DNA from: Dirofilaria immitis
Lineage: Eukaryota > Nematoda > Chromadorea > Rhabditida > Onchocercidae
Direction of reading: 5' to 3'
DNA length: 64,000 nt
Assembly (NCBI GenBank): GCA_024305405.1
Contig: JAKNDB010000110.1
Coordinates: 2,666,001 to 2,730,000, forward strand
Shown here: positions 37,645 through 51,041 of the stretch, piece by piece
Layout: each line of letters starts with the position of its first letter
How positions within the stretch are numbered: the stretch's first letter is position 1
Program-made: the position numbers and the translations under genes
The notes under the pieces: model-generated
What the model was told of the DNA's origin: nothing
Seen by the model: only the letters and a program-made list of their open reading frames with translations
The model's database searches: none

Positions 37645-39728
37645 TCATTTGAAGAGGAGCAAATCTCGTAAAGGAGTGGTAGAATCTGAGGGTAACAGTT
37701 TTATGCCAAACAATTTTTTGATTTTAGGATGCCTGAATGCGAAATGCTGCGCGGATCCAGTCAATGCAACAGACAACCAAAACAATGAAATACACTGAAA
37801 AGAGTTGATTTTAACGCTTTAATTATTCAGTATATGATTTCAACAATTTAGACTCTCTCTTATGTTCTTAATGAACGAAAAAAATTCGTGAAGATTTCAG
37901 CATGTTTCACTTGAGTGAGAATTTCGAACCTCATTATCAAAAAAAAAAAAATTACCACAGGCAAATGCGACATGAAATATATACCAAAAACCATGACCAG
38001 CGAGTAACAAACACTGATAAACCGCATCAGTTTAACCGAACTATAAGTATACATACGTTGTTGCGCCTGAAACAGTGTATAAAAACTTATTGGAATATAT
38101 CAAATTAATAATATTATAGGCAAGTATAATAGTTCAATTAGTTTTATGTATCACTTCATTAACAGCAAGGATAAACAGTCAGCACCAACAATGCTAACAG
38201 TACCGATTGAAGGACCTTTTGAACAGCATCTATGTTTTCAATCTTTCAGTGATGTTGTATGAGAGAAATAATCTTGTTCAGAATATAAATGCATGATATA
38301 CTTTTCAAAGTCACAAGAAGATCAATATTTGTAAGCAAAAACCTACAAAATAATTGAAAATTCCTAAAACGCCAACTGATGTCGGTATAATATAATAAGG
38401 ATCAGGCTGTAACAAATCTGGAAACCATAGGATGCCTTGAAAAGGATAACCAATTCCCGCTGAAACGATAGCTTTTTTTCAAAAATCTTTCAGTGACTAG
38501 ATAAGTGTATCAAAACCGGTAACTGTGAACAGAAAAAATGTGCGTTTACAATCTAAGGAAAAGGAGAAGTGGGTTCAAAGAAAAATAATGCTAACAACTT
38601 ATGACATTTCGTATTGCAAATGAAGAAAACGTCCATACTGACAAAGCACAAAACCTCAAATACTGAATACGAGGAAGCTGTAAACGATGCTTCCAGCAAA
38701 CATCTAATATGATTTCCTTAGACTGAAAAAATGAAATTATTGTACTGAGTAACCCAAAAATTGAAATTAAAATTTTCAAAAGTATCGAAATTTTGGAGAA
38801 AATTTTCATGAATTTTATTTTTTGAGGAATAATGGCTTACCAATTTGTTGGTTTTGTGCAATATGGATTTATCAGTGGTATCAAGTTGCAAGAAACGACC
38901 ATTACTACTTGAAATAACATTCAAGTTATAATGTTTGCTGAACTTCTGGAATAAAAATTCACTAGAAAAACTATTTTAAAATTATAAGCATAAAACAAGT
39001 TTATTAGTGAGAACATCATGTTCAATTCTTCATACTCAATTTGATCGCCATGTCCGTTTGTTTACTCAATCATAAAGAGCAAGATAATTAATTACTACTA
39101 CTGAAGCATTTTAGTTCCGAAAAATTAACCAACTTTAATGAGCTCATGATTTAAAGTGTTGACAACATGATATCTTTCAGCGGACAGTCGTTCTGCATAT
39201 ACATGTAATGGTAAGCTAGCAACACGAAACAGTACACCAGAAAGCATAAATGTGCCAAGCCATGGTATTTCCAATGCGTGTATGCCTCAAAACAGTTTAA
39301 TAAATGTTTGCAATTTATGTGTAGATACTACTAAATAAGAATTAATATTGAAAATCACTTCGAAAATGATGTTTTCCAATGCAATTTTTTCTTCCAAAAT
39401 CTAGTGATTCCTAATAGCACAATCAAAAACACCAGAAACGTTTTTCACCTCTGAGAAGTCAGCAACCGGAAAAATGTCCGGCTAGTTCAGAACAAAGCTC
39501 ATCAAGGTTCGTCATCCTATCTGCACCTATTTTTGTTTTAATCAAAATAAAAATTATATAAATAATCACGCAAAAATAACCTTCAATACTGTACTGTAAA
39601 GCCTTTGTAAAGTAGCAGGATTCAGCATAAAGCAATGGAGTGAGTGGACTGAAACCATGCAGTTTCCTTGACAATACGTTTGGACTCAATACATGGCTTG
39701 CCCAGTGCCGATGCACCGCGAATCTCAT
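37645..39728 (-). CDS. COX18: COX18-type mitochondrial inner-membrane insertase (Oxa1/YidC family)
   Basis: COX18 translocates the C-terminal tail of COX2 across the mitochondrial inner membrane. The start (39728) reads MRFAVHRHWASHVLSPNVL, a basic presequence, and follows a TTTTAG acceptor ending near 39746. Blocks in order: DELCSELAGHFSG (39.5 kb); HALEIPWLGTFMLSGVLFR then ASLPLHVYAERLSAE (39.2-39.3 kb, first conserved membrane segment); LDTTDKSILHKTNKL (38.85 kb); RIQYLRFCALSVWTFSSFAI then RNVIS (38.6-38.7 kb, like human VLVWIQLPMWVFMSVALRN); YPFQGILWFPDLLQPDPYYI then IPTSVGVLGIFNYF (38.4-38.5 kb, diagnostic for COX18); MRFISVCYSLVMVFGIYFMS (about 38.0 kb); and the last exon ISLFWLSVALTGSAQHFAFR then HPKIKKLFGIKLL, stop 37645-37647. 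Order and motifs are convincing; some exon joins near the T13 run at about 37942-37954 are uncertain. Confidence 0.88.
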
Positions 39729-40842
39729 CAGTAAAGGGCACAACACTAAAATGATTATTCTTGCAATTTAAAAAGTTAATCATATGAACAAATCACTTCT
39801 TTGACGCATTTTATCCTAAGAAATTCATAAAGTTAAAAGAAAATATAGACAGGTATTTGACAAAGGCATTGCTCTGTACAACTGTCTGAATTTTAACCTT
39901 TTATAAATTTAATAAAGAGAAAAGATACTAATTTCATTTCTTTCGTCAATAGATAAGATTCCAGATGCGTAAATCTTCCGCATTCCACAAAGCCTTCCTT
40001 TCTGAATTTTTATGTCCATTTGTGTTATGACTGACTACACAGTGTTTCTATCACTTTAATTGCTTCATTTTGCATTATTACAAGTTAGATTATTTTAAAT
40101 TACTTACTTTAAATTACTTAAGTTGTTAAGGTGATTTCGTACTTTTAGCTAACACAATAAATTGATAATATAATAAGTGCTGCAACGAAATTTCATCGTT
40201 GATTTAGGAAAACGAGCTTTTATACTCTCTGCATCGCAAAATGTAATCGGTAAAAATAAAATCTGAAAATAATCATTTTTGGAGAAACACACAATGCCTG
40301 AATAAGAATGCGTATCGTAAAATTACAAATATCAAAAAGGTTGTTGACATCGTCACTATACCACCACCACTTCAATACATCCATGAAGTCAACTTATTTA
40401 CCACGAAATGTTCTCCAGACATAAAAATATTCTAGAATTCCTAGTAACGAATCTGCCTCACTGCAACACAACAAGAAATATCCTAAGTCAGTGAATATTT
40501 TACGGTTAGCCGCCGTTTGTTATGGTAGAATTGGTTAGATTTACAGGTATTTCGGGAATGTTGTCGTGTTTCACCGTTGACGGTTGATTTATTGGTTATT
40601 TTATTTTGCCACTGGTTTCTTCTTTATCTCCATAGCTATATAGTGGATTTCGTTTTCCCTGCTATCCTTCAATATATCTTTTTTTCAACCCCTTTTCCAA
40701 CATGGAATGTTGGATATTTACATCAGATAATTTATTTTCTGTGGGGAGATTTCGTTGAAAGATTCCATGTCATGATTATCTTATCGATCATATGATTAAT
40801 ATATTTCTTTCTTTTTAGCACTTCTCTACCGTATATCTTCAA
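39729..40842. other. Divergent intergenic region COX18 / CSN4
   Basis: 1.1 kb between the two divergent starts; should carry both promoters. Candidate trans-splice acceptors sit at each edge (minus strand TTTTAG near 39746-39751; plus strand CTTTTTAG ending at 40818). No gene seen inside. Confidence 0.6.
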
Positions 40843-41946
40843 ATGGCGGAGGAAATTGCTACTGCTGTTGGTAATATATTTATTGATGAATCGGATCACA
40901 AAGTCAGAGCGCGAGGTATTCTTCCTCTGCTTTCCCTTTCTTTTTCCTTGTTTATTTAAAGCAAGGGATATTATATATCTGAGAGTCCTTTCTTTTTCCT
41001 TGTTTATTTAAAGCAAGGGATATTATATATCTGAGAGTATGTTTAATTTTCGTTGATAATTTATTCTAAAAATAAAATTTGGGATTCTGCTCTCTGTAAC
41101 AGAAATACATCCTACCCTAAATTATATTTTAGATTGAAAGCATTGCTAGTATCCATACTGAATTCTGGCACTAACGAGAAAGATATCAGTAATAATGTTA
41201 GTCGAATAGCAGAAGCTGGTAGATTTTAATTTTTATCTGCAATATCTTTTTTTTAATTGCTAAAATAAGCTCTTTTTTTCTAGTTGTAATTGTAGTGATT
41301 TATGATTCTGTTGAAGAAGAGAATTTTTATCGGAAGCAGATGGTATTATAATGATTTTGGTATGTTGATCCAAACGCGATCTTATGAACTCCGTTTATTC
41401 CAAGATAAAAAATCAATGACGAAATGACTTTCTTCATCATGTGATTCACATATTGTCTTGCAGGAAGAGTTTTACAGGCAAATATACTATTTATAGTTGT
41501 GAATAAAGAGACTGTCTCGATGGTGGTATCTAGACAATTCGTTAGTGACATAGTCGCAACATTAGATGATTTAAAGCCAAATCTTGTCAAAGAAGTCGCT
41601 AGGGCTTTATTGAATATTGTGCAGTCACGTCTAATTTCTTACGAGGAACAAGTAATATTGATTGTTGTATTTATAATTTATCATTTTTGTTTTATTTGCA
41701 TCATTGCTAAGTTTATAGTTCCAATGGTTACAACCATAATTTACATGTACTATTGGCTATCTCGTTACTACAGTATGATGCACTAGAAAATCTTTTAATA
41801 TTCATAAATTTGAAAAAAATTCATAGCGTATTTCAGGTAACGCAATTGCGTTTTCGACTCGCTGACTTGTATGAAGAAGATGGTGATAGTGAGGAAGCAG
41901 CAAAAATACTTATGGCCATTCCTCTAGAGACAGGGCAGAGGTAGAA

Positions 41947-41995
<49 letters not shown>

Positions 41996-44431
41996 TCGTT
42001 TCCTCACTAATATTCTTGGATTCATGAAATACCGAATATAAGAACATTAGATTTTTCTTGGATTACGATAGTGAAATGTTGATCATTTGGATTGCATTAA
42101 GACTATCCAGGAGTGCGATCCTAATTTTATTGATGAAATAATTATGTTTTTGTGCGAATTCTATTCAAATAGAATGCCGTATTTTTTATCCTGTTAAAAT
42201 TTTAGGTTATATAATTTAGCAGTTCCAGTTTTTCAACTTTCAACTTCAGAAAACTGATTTCAGGACGTACTCTCCAGAATTGAAAATGCGTACATATTTG
42301 AGGATAGCACAGTTGGCATTGGACTACAAAAATTCAGAGGAAGCGGAAAGTTTTGTAAATCGCGCTTCAATGTTGTTCAATGATGTTTCGAAAGATGACG
42401 AGCTACTTGTGATATTCAAAGTAAGAAAGGAATAAACAAGAGAGATTGTTGTGGCTTTTTTTAATCTTTTATATTTAATGCAGAAGCTAAAAACGAATCT
42501 AATAAGAATTAAATTAGATTGAAAAATATATATTTAGAAAATTTTTCAAATTATGTGTTAAAGTTTTTGCTTTAATATTAAAAATTAAAGACCACATTTG
42601 ATGAAATAGTCTTTAGTCTCTATACGCGAGAGTGTTGGATCATCGAAAGAAATTCATTGAGGCTGCACAGCGATATTATGATCTTTCTTTATTTCAAAAT
42701 ATGCTTACTACCTCCGAAAAATGCAGGCACTTACGAATGCCATTTCCTGCACAGTTTTGGCTTCACAAGGTTTATTACAGTAATATTTTATCGTAAACAT
42801 CTAGTTCACCAGAACGTGTGCAGAATTGATCTTTGCTATTCATAGTTTATGAGAATCTTTAATTTGAGAAAGTGACAGGTAAATATTTAAAGAAGTTCAC
42901 AAAGCTAAAAATTAGACCACATATAGCAGATTACTATGTTCCATTAGATCTTGAAAAGCGATCCTGGCGATTATATCGAGTGTGCGTCATATAGAGAATA
43001 TGTGGTTCAGATTGGAAATATTTTGTTGATGGTCAAAAATTTACGCCCTGATCCGTATAATTCTACAGGTGCGCAACGATCTCGTATGTTAACAACATTG
43101 TATAAAGATGAACGATGTTCTAACTTATCTGCATATGGTATACTGCAAAAAATGTACTTCGAGAGGCTGATTCGAAATGACGAGGTAAATTTCTATACAG
43201 TTTTTGATATCTCATGAATAATACTACGAAACTTTCTGGTTCTTTTTAATTTAACTGCTCTGTTAGTTTTTGTTTTTGATATTTGCTTCTGTGATTCAAA
43301 ATTAAAAGGAAAAAAGACTTGCATAGTTTCTAAAATTTACAAAAATGAATATATAAAGGTGTCGAATTTTGTTTATAAATTAGATGTAATGCTAAACAAT
43401 AACGTCTTATTTGTTTTGAGGTAATCGAATTTGAAAAATCTTTATCCTCGCATCAACGAGTTACTCAAGATGGTTGGAGTCTTCTGCAACGAGCCGTCAT
43501 CGAACATAATTTCACTGCAGTCAGCAAAATTTTTACCAATATTACATTTGAACAGCTTGCTAGACTGCTCGATATTGGTCGTAAACAGGTTTCTTAAAAT
43601 ATTTTATACTCACAAATTATATGTATATCTTTGCTGTTTGAAATAAATCCTTATATATCAATAAAAAGGAAACCTAGATATATTTTCGCTTCCATCCTTA
43701 CCTTACAAAAAAAGGACAAAACGCTGTTTTGCTCTTTTTTTGTTTAGAGTTTCAACTATACTTGTCTTACCTCATTCCTTGTTGACAAATGTTGAAACAG
43801 GTTTTGTTTTGTCTTTGCTTTTAAAGTTCCCGAACGATGTTACTGTCGTAATCTTAACGCTTCCCATATCTTTGTGAATGTTTTTGCAAATCCCATTTAT
43901 TCATTGAAGGCTGAAAAATGGCATGGCAAATTATCGCTGATGGACGTGTTGGGGGCACTATCGACCAAGTTGATGGAATTGTACACTTTACTCGTTAGCA
44001 TATTTTCCAATTTTGCTTTGTTATTCGTAATTGATTATATGTTAGTACTTGATATTTGCCTTTCCCTAAAGTCTCTTAGTTTCTTCGTTTTCGTTCTATA
44101 ACACAAGTCTTTTTCGATGATTTGTATTGTTGAATTAGTTTAATCATATCCTTTTTTGTCTGTTCTGCAGTCAATATTTTTATGCAGATAAATTGAATTA
44201 AAGGATCAATGCTCCGTTGATCTGGATAAAATTGATGGGATTAACTCTTTATCGGTCTGGATAAAGTATCATATTGCAGATGCTGTGGATGAAGATGCAC
44301 TACCGACAAAAGAAGCTTTAGCAGAATGGGATCAACATATTGCTGAATTATGTCAGGACGTCAACATTGTCACTGATATGATCATTCAGAAACATAAATT
44401 ATGGGTAGATGCACGTAAGCCAGCATCCTGA
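40843..44431 (+). CDS. csn-4: COP9 signalosome subunit 4
   Basis: CSN4 is a PCI-domain subunit of the COP9 signalosome, which removes NEDD8 from cullins. The start [13 protein letters not shown] is 24 bases after a CTTTTTAG acceptor. Coding blocks: [20 protein letters not shown] (41.1 kb), [20 protein letters not shown] (41.55 kb), [20 protein letters not shown] (41.85 kb), [20 protein letters not shown] then [13 protein letters not shown] (42.3 kb), [20 protein letters not shown] (42.6 kb), [20 protein letters not shown] then [12 protein letters not shown] (43.1 kb), the PCI segment [15 protein letters not shown] then [15 protein letters not shown] (43.45 kb), a block that should read [15 protein letters not shown] (43.95 kb), and a C-terminal exon ([20 protein letters not shown]), stop 44429-44431. 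Single-base frame breaks lie in A-runs at 42717-42721 and 43915-43919, on both sides of which the reading matches CSN4. These are probably sequence errors. Confidence 0.95.
40935..41038. repeat. Exact 52-bp tandem duplication in CSN4 intron 1
   Basis: The unit starting CCTTTCTTTTTCC and ending ATCTGAGAGT is present twice without a mismatch (40935-40986 and 40987-41038), immediately after the first exon. Perfect identity implies a recent duplication or an assembly duplication. Confidence 0.95.
41950..41991. repeat. (AT)n microsatellite in a CSN4 intron
   Basis: About 21 uninterrupted AT units directly after the exon that ends PLETGQR. Confidence 0.95.
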
Positions 44432-46180
44432 AATGATTCTAACTCGTGGTATGAATTTGTTATGGCATAAATGGCAAGACCCCGGTGTCCAGCAAATCGT
44501 ACGATTCTAGCGGGTAACTCTAACATTGTGCATTAGTTGTATATGTGGTTAATATGAAAGCTGTGATGAGCTTCCATTTCAAAGGTACTAATAGGAACAT
44601 TTTGTGATTATTTATCAATTTCATCGTCACTAATGGAATTAAAACTCCTGATTTTCATAAAAATTTATGACCACATTTACATAAAGTTTAAGCGTTCACA
44701 TGTACTGAATTTCATTTCTGTTCGAAACAGATGTTTTTATTTCGTATTTCTTATAGAAATCAGTTCATAAATGTGGTATATCAATGATTCTCACGGTGTA
44801 ATAAATATCGATAACTTTGTATTAGGAGTCATATCTTGCGAATTCAGTAACCTATTTCATATTGTTCTGGTTGCTTATAACATGTTCAGGTCTAATAAAA
44901 AATGTTAGAAATATGTCGCCATTTTTTCTTGTTAATAAGCATTCAGTGAAAGTTCTGATTCGCGACTAAAAAGGTAGGTGAAATGCTATAGCTGCAATAA
45001 AAGTGTAGAAGAATTTTGTAGAAAATACTTTTAGAAACTTTTCAGATATTTTGTCCCGCAAATATTGTGACCATATTATTAGATTTCCCTACCATTACTT
45101 TTGTTTGCTTATGTCTCTCTGCTATATATCAAATAAGGAATTATCTGTAAATTAAAATTTGTAAAAAATGTCCTACCTCAAAGAGAAAGTTTTTTTCAAG
45201 TTTTTACTTACTATAGCTACTGGACATCCAATTGCCGAAAGTTTTAAAAATTAGGACAGCCTATCCCTTTATTACAGCGATGTTATCGATGATACTACTA
45301 ATGCCTTTCCTGGTTAACTTGCAACGGTTACTGAATGCTGCTGTTACGTTCTGCTCTGGCTGTCTTTTAGTTTGAGCAAAAAAAAAAAAAAACTACGAGT
45401 TGGCACCAACTGGTACAAATTACGATCAATGGCAATACGAATGCTCACATAAACACAGCATATGTATATATAAACACATATATACATAAATTTTTGAAGT
45501 TATGTACATATATACAAATTATTGAACTTTTCAATTTGAAAAAATTTACGAAAAAAGTAAAGTGCCAAATGATATGTTATCAGGCAAAATGAGAAGATGG
45601 AAACCTTCATTTATACCCGATTTATCCTTACTTCTATCCATTACACACCTACTCATCTACTATCCTCCCCAAATAAAACCCACAAATATATATATGCATT
45701 TATAAACATACATCCTCATGTTGTGGCGGCCGTTCAGCCGCAGGGTGCCTATTTACATTTGCAAAATTCATTCTGGTGTTTGATCGTTGACATTTTATGC
45801 TTTGGCTGATTGTAAATGATAAAATGATGTGAAGTAAGCATAATTTAAGTATTATTTTATATGATATCAATATCTTAATTTAAAATTTTCATCAAAAATG
45901 TTTTAATTTAGAAATTTATAAATTATTCTATCCATCTAATCAGACTTATCGATTGGAATAAATATGAATTTGTATATAATAATATTGAAAGATAATGTAT
46001 ACTAATATATATATTCATATAGAAGCTTTTATTAATTTATCGTATTAGTACTGGTTAGCTTAAAATCTCAATATATTGCATGAAGCAACATTCACGAATA
46101 AGAAAACAACGTAATACAAAGAACGAATTTATTCATTTTACTGGTATGTCAAGCAGAATAGCTATATCTTCAATTATATA
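44432..46180. other. CSN4 downstream region, no gene seen
   Basis: AT-rich sequence with an A14 run near 45380 and short TA-rich patches near 45460-45510. No conserved coding block was recognised on either strand. Confidence 0.5.
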
Positions 46181-46189
46181 ATTCAGGAT

Positions 46190-46440
46190 ATTGTTATCCT
46201 TACTATCATCAACTGATAATAAAACTGATTATGGTCAATTAAAGTGACAACAATAGCAAGACCAACAACAATAATAACCATAATTGCGACAATAATAATA
46301 GGAGTGACAACAGTAATATATGACTCTGTCTTACGAGCAGTCACATCACTAGTGTAGAATCTGACCTGTTCAGTAATCAGTGATAAATGGTAGTTATCTA
46401 ATGCTATCACTTCAGCAGGATCATATGCAGTAGAGACAAC
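46190..46440 (-). CDS. Orphan exon encoding a single-pass membrane segment
   Basis: The minus-strand frame reads LDNYHLSLITEQVRFYTSDV, then TARKTESYITVVTPIII, continuing into VAIMVIIVVGLAIVVTLIDH. That is about 23 hydrophobic residues flanked by polar sequence, like the juxtamembrane end of a type I membrane protein. The composition is unlike surrounding intergenic frames. An upstream stop and lack of a clear acceptor leave the exon boundary unresolved. It may connect to the signal-like exon at about 47400-47560. No family recognised. Confidence 0.35.
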
Positions 46441-47409
46441 ATGCAGTTTAGGTCAAAGTTCAGTCCAGTTTTCGTAAAATTTGCACTTAATATATATATT
46501 CAATCTTTCACATTGCAATATTAAATAAGCGCAAAATATAACCAACGTTGCGCGATTTACATCCTTTGATCGAAATGATAGAATGTAGCGATGATATCCT
46601 AATTACGACTTAATTTTTATGATTCTATTTGTTTCAAAGATATGATAGGAGTATAAATTAAATTTCCGAATGTTATACAGCCAGTTAATATTTAAGCAAT
46701 CGCATAAGTTGTAGATAATTTCTTGGATATATATTTGTATTATGCGAGTTCGCGCATGTTTTTCTATCATTTTTCGTTTGAAGTTCAATTCTGTTTAGAA
46801 CTGACATAGAATCAATCAGTGGTATGAGAAATAATGAATTGTTATCATGTTAATTATCAAATTAGCAAAAGTAATATACTTTAGAAATGTTGGTCTTCTC
46901 CCAAATGTGATCCTTCCACATATTTTTAACTTATTCTTGTAACTGTTTGCTGCTATCACTGAACAATCAATATATTATCATTTTTTTTTCCTGAGATATG
47001 CTAAAAGTTTAATAATCAATACGTTATCAACGCTATTGAAAAATGAATTGTTCTGCAAGCGAAAAAAATAAGCTGAATTCTTTAGATCTTACGACCTTCA
47101 CGTTGTATTTTCCAAAACGAAATTATGCTTTATATTTAAACTAAATATGTAGGAAGAACTGCAAAAGTATAAACTACAAATTTCCACATAGATGTTCACG
47201 ATCGCTATTGATAGGTTTATTGATTCTATTGTTTCCAGTGAATTCATTGCATTGTTTATGTATCTCTGCATTAATGGCGGAGGTCATCTGCTCAGAAAAT
47301 CTTTCAAACATTTTCCTTTCGCATCATTTCCCCGCCGGTCAAGTTTGCGGGTTGATAGAAGCTGGAAAACGTCACTATCGCCGCGCATTCTTTTTGCTCC
47401 TCCACTCAC

Positions 47410-47562
47410 CGTGACATTCAAAGAAGTCATCCCCTTCATCCTCCACGTCTGTCATCATCCGAATTGGCGTTATTAATCCCAACAAATATCAACACAATCA
47501 GCACAACCTTTAAACCGAACGAAAACAGTAGTCCGATCACAATAAAGGACAATTTGAGGATA
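47410..47562 (-). CDS. Orphan signal-peptide-like exon
   Basis: After a tandemly repeated acceptor (TTGTTTGCAG twice, near 47563-47588 on the minus strand) the frame reads LSFIVIGLLFSFGLKVVLIV then LIFVGINNANSDDD. An alternative frame over the second half reads TDVEDEGDDFFECH and stops at a good GTGAGT donor near 47405-47410. The two frames overlap around the acidic stretch, so either a one-base error joins them or only one is real. Could be the 5' part of the membrane protein exon at 46190-46440. Confidence 0.3.
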
Positions 47563-48106
47563 ACCTGCAAACAACTGCAAACAACGTAATATCAATCAAT
47601 AGATATGCTATTGAACTTCCCAAAAGATTAGTATATTATTAAACTACGCCGTGAGCCTCATCTGATGCCCTGCTCCTAAAATATACGTGTAGGAGCTAGC
47701 ATTGCTCCTCATTCATGATCCCCGCTTGAATAATCCCCTGCTCACTCCTTGTCCCTTAATTCGACTTCATTACATACGTGCTCAGCCCGTACTTCTTCCA
47801 TCCAATCACTTTCCCTTATATGATTATCATATATCAGTAGCATGGCACTTTTTGTTTTCCCTTCATCGTTCATCAAATTATTCTTGAAACTATAGCAATT
47901 CCCGCTGAAAATTTGGGTTAGCTGTCATTCTATTATATCTCATCCATTTCTTAGAATTACCGAATCAATGATAATATTTCTTCTTTACTTTTATATCAGT
48001 TACTTTTTTCCCCATTTTCCTTCCAAGTGTTCAATATTTTCTAAAATTTTTTGATTATGTTCATGGATATTTCCACTTTATTCATAACAATTACATATGT
48101 GTGTAT

Positions 48107-48116
48107 GTATATATAC

Positions 48117-48148
<32 letters not shown>

Positions 48149-48167
48149 ATATGTGTATGTGTGTGTG
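48107..48167. repeat. (TA)n/(TG)n compound microsatellite
   Basis: TATATATACATATATATATATATG grading into TGTGTGTGTGTGTG and TGTATGTGTGTGTG. Confidence 0.9.
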
Positions 48168-48402
48168 GTTTTTGATCCAATAAATTTGAATCGATTTAAC
48201 TAATTCGAGCTTCTAACCTTTGACATTGTGAAATGAAGAAAAATGCAGTTTTTCGATGTATGCATTTATCTTTTTATCTATTACTACAAATGCGTAACAA
48301 TCATTATGCAAGTGTATGAATCACTATTAACATGGACGATTATATTTAAACTCTTAACAGTTATTAGTATTATTATCAATATTATAATAATTGTTATTCT
48401 CA

Positions 48403-48527
<125 letters not shown>

Positions 48528-49382
48528 TTGTTACTATTTTTATCATTATCGTAGTCGTATTTACCATCATTGCTACTCTTACTATTAATATTACTACTTT
48601 GATAATGCATGATTATTACTAACAGAGAGACGAAGAGTAATATAGTTCGGCTATTAACTTTTAAATATCCATCCTATATAGATAAATGGTTCCCTTGAGA
48701 AATGCCATCATTTGGCATTTATAAACGACCGGTCACACATAACCTTTTACCAATCTTTTTCTATCAAAGAAAGTAAATAATTGGTGTGATGTGAATATCC
48801 ATTTCACATGATTAGGATTTCTAATAATTTTATAAAGAATAAAATGCTGCGAATTATCTACGAATAGGAATTCTCAAAGGATACTGGCCGAAGTAGTCAA
48901 ATTATTCTTGCAAGAAATGGAAAATCGAAAATGCGACAATTGGTAATAAAGATATTTGATTGATCGACAATTTTAAATATTATTTATATGTAAGGTTAGT
49001 CATTTGAAATCATATTTTCTCGAGAAGCAATGCTATGAAATATACTGTTTCTTACAAAAAAGATGAAAAACTTTTATGCATTTAAGGGAATTGATATAGC
49101 TGAATGACAAGAGAATCATTCATAGTGAAAATAAATTTGCTTGCTACGAGCTTGATGGCATGTAATATGTTTTTCCCTTTTCAAATCATTCCGAAATTAC
49201 AATTAGTGAATCGATATTTTAAAATAAGTGGTTCTCGAATTTCTTTCATTCATCCGATCATTTCAGGAAAATCTGCAGATTTGAATGAAATGTCTAAAGT
49301 TGCTTAATGACATATAACTTCAAATGTTTCATAAAAAACGAAGAATAAATATGATTTATTCTGTTCTTTTCTTCCGTTGTTA

Positions 49383-49712
49383 GATTTATCGTTGGAGGTT
49401 GGTGAAAGGATCACCGGAGGATAATGACAATGTCAGTGTCTTCATTTATTCCGCAATGAGTGAAAACCAGCATGTGTAAATTTTCATTGTTCTCGTTTTG
49501 TCCTGAGGCACTTCTCCAAAGGTCAATTTGTCAAAAAGGGGTCATTTGTGTCAACGAAATTAGACATTCACTTTTCTGTCCACTCCCTAATCTTCTAGTC
49601 GACAGATGACCCTTTTGGTTTTTCCGTATGTATATATGTCCAAGACACAGATGATGATACCACCCAAGGCGAAGTTAGATTACCCGATCAGAAAAATCCG
49701 GTTCTACTGTAG
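49383..49712 (+). other. Possible orphan coding fragments
   Basis: Plus-strand reading after TGTTAG gives YRWRLVKGSPEDNDNVSVFI then YSAMSENQHV and a stop at about 49478. A second piece after TTCTAG (about 49599) gives STDDPFGFSVCIYVQDTDDD, ending before a stop at about 49711. Both are acidic and protein-like, but no family is recognised and no phase-matched splice model was found. May be remnants of a decayed gene. Confidence 0.22.
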
Positions 49713-50944
49713 CAAATGTAGTGCTCCCAGCATTACTTCACTCCCTCTATTTCTGATAGGATCGTCTTCAATGGCAAAGTGTCAGTGCTCATTTCCTTCA
49801 TGAAATTCAGAATCGTTTGGCATTTTATCCTAGAATTCAGAACATTAGAAATTATTTTGCAAGGCTGAAAGGACAAGAAAGCTCTCATCATTTTTATCCC
49901 TTTTTAATTTTTATATTACTAATTTCGGTTATTAGTTTATTAAATATAGTTATATAGCACTTGAAGCTCTCTCTCTAATTGTAGCATTTAAAGTTTTCAA
50001 TTTGAGCTTTTTCGGATATCGATAATAGGCATCAGTTTGACATTTGACTATATTATTTAGTTACTAGCGGCAGCCATTATTCTTATATCCGACGTCCTCT
50101 TTAAACAACGACAACAACGACAATAAGAAGGATGACACACGGAAACAATGGAAAACCAAAGAAATAATGTGATGTGATGATCATCAACCATCAAGAAATA
50201 TAAGGGAAGTCGCTTTCCCATCCCGACCGAAGTGTGGCGTAACCGACGAATCTTCATTCTTTTAATAGTGGTTTCGTGATAATGTTTTACCATTCTTTTT
50301 GCTTCCTGACGATCGAATATCTTGAAACAGAAATTGAAAAACGAATTGAATGTGTTACCACTTAATGATCTAAGCTTATAATCAGAGATAATATAAGCAA
50401 TCGGCTATATTTGGATGCAAAGTTTGCATTGCTATGATATTCGGCTTCTATCACTTATTTTTATTCATAGGCTAGTAAGGCAAACATATCACCATTAACT
50501 AGACGTATGGGTGCATTGTTTTAAAGTTGATATAAGGAGTTGCTCAGTGATGATATATCGTTAGATGGATCCTTACCTAACATTCAAAATGATAGTAATT
50601 ATAATAACCAAAAACTTTAACATACCGAAATATAAACTTTTCAGTTTCAATAATATGTAATCATAATCAATTACTATTATCTACGTTTGCAGAAAAAAAT
50701 CGGGAAAAAACAGTTAATATTATGATAGAATAAATATATTCCATTGTATTTGTATAAAAGGAAATGGAACTTTCTTAGTTTTAATTTTTCAGACATTTCG
50801 AATTTATCTTAATTAAGAAAAATAATCATTTGTTATATTATCAATATCTTGATTATAACAAATGACAAATACTTATATACTCATTGTTTTAAAGAGGCGA
50901 TTGCACAGCACAAGATGGCACCTTTCATCATTTTAATCGTCATT

Positions 50945-51041
50945 ATTATCATCATCATCATCATCATCTCATCATCATTATCATCATCATCATCATATCA
51001 TCATCATCATTATCATCATCATCATTATCATCATCATCATT
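50945..51041. repeat. (CAT)n / (ATC)n microsatellite
   Basis: Roughly 30 imperfect ATC/CAT units with TCATTATCATC interruptions. Confidence 0.95.

Noticed and set aside
43915..43919. Programmed -1 or +1 ribosomal frameshifting as the explanation of the frame breaks
   Set aside because: Breaks are too many, fall in unrelated genes and lack a shared slippery heptamer plus structure; homopolymer miscalls explain all of them.
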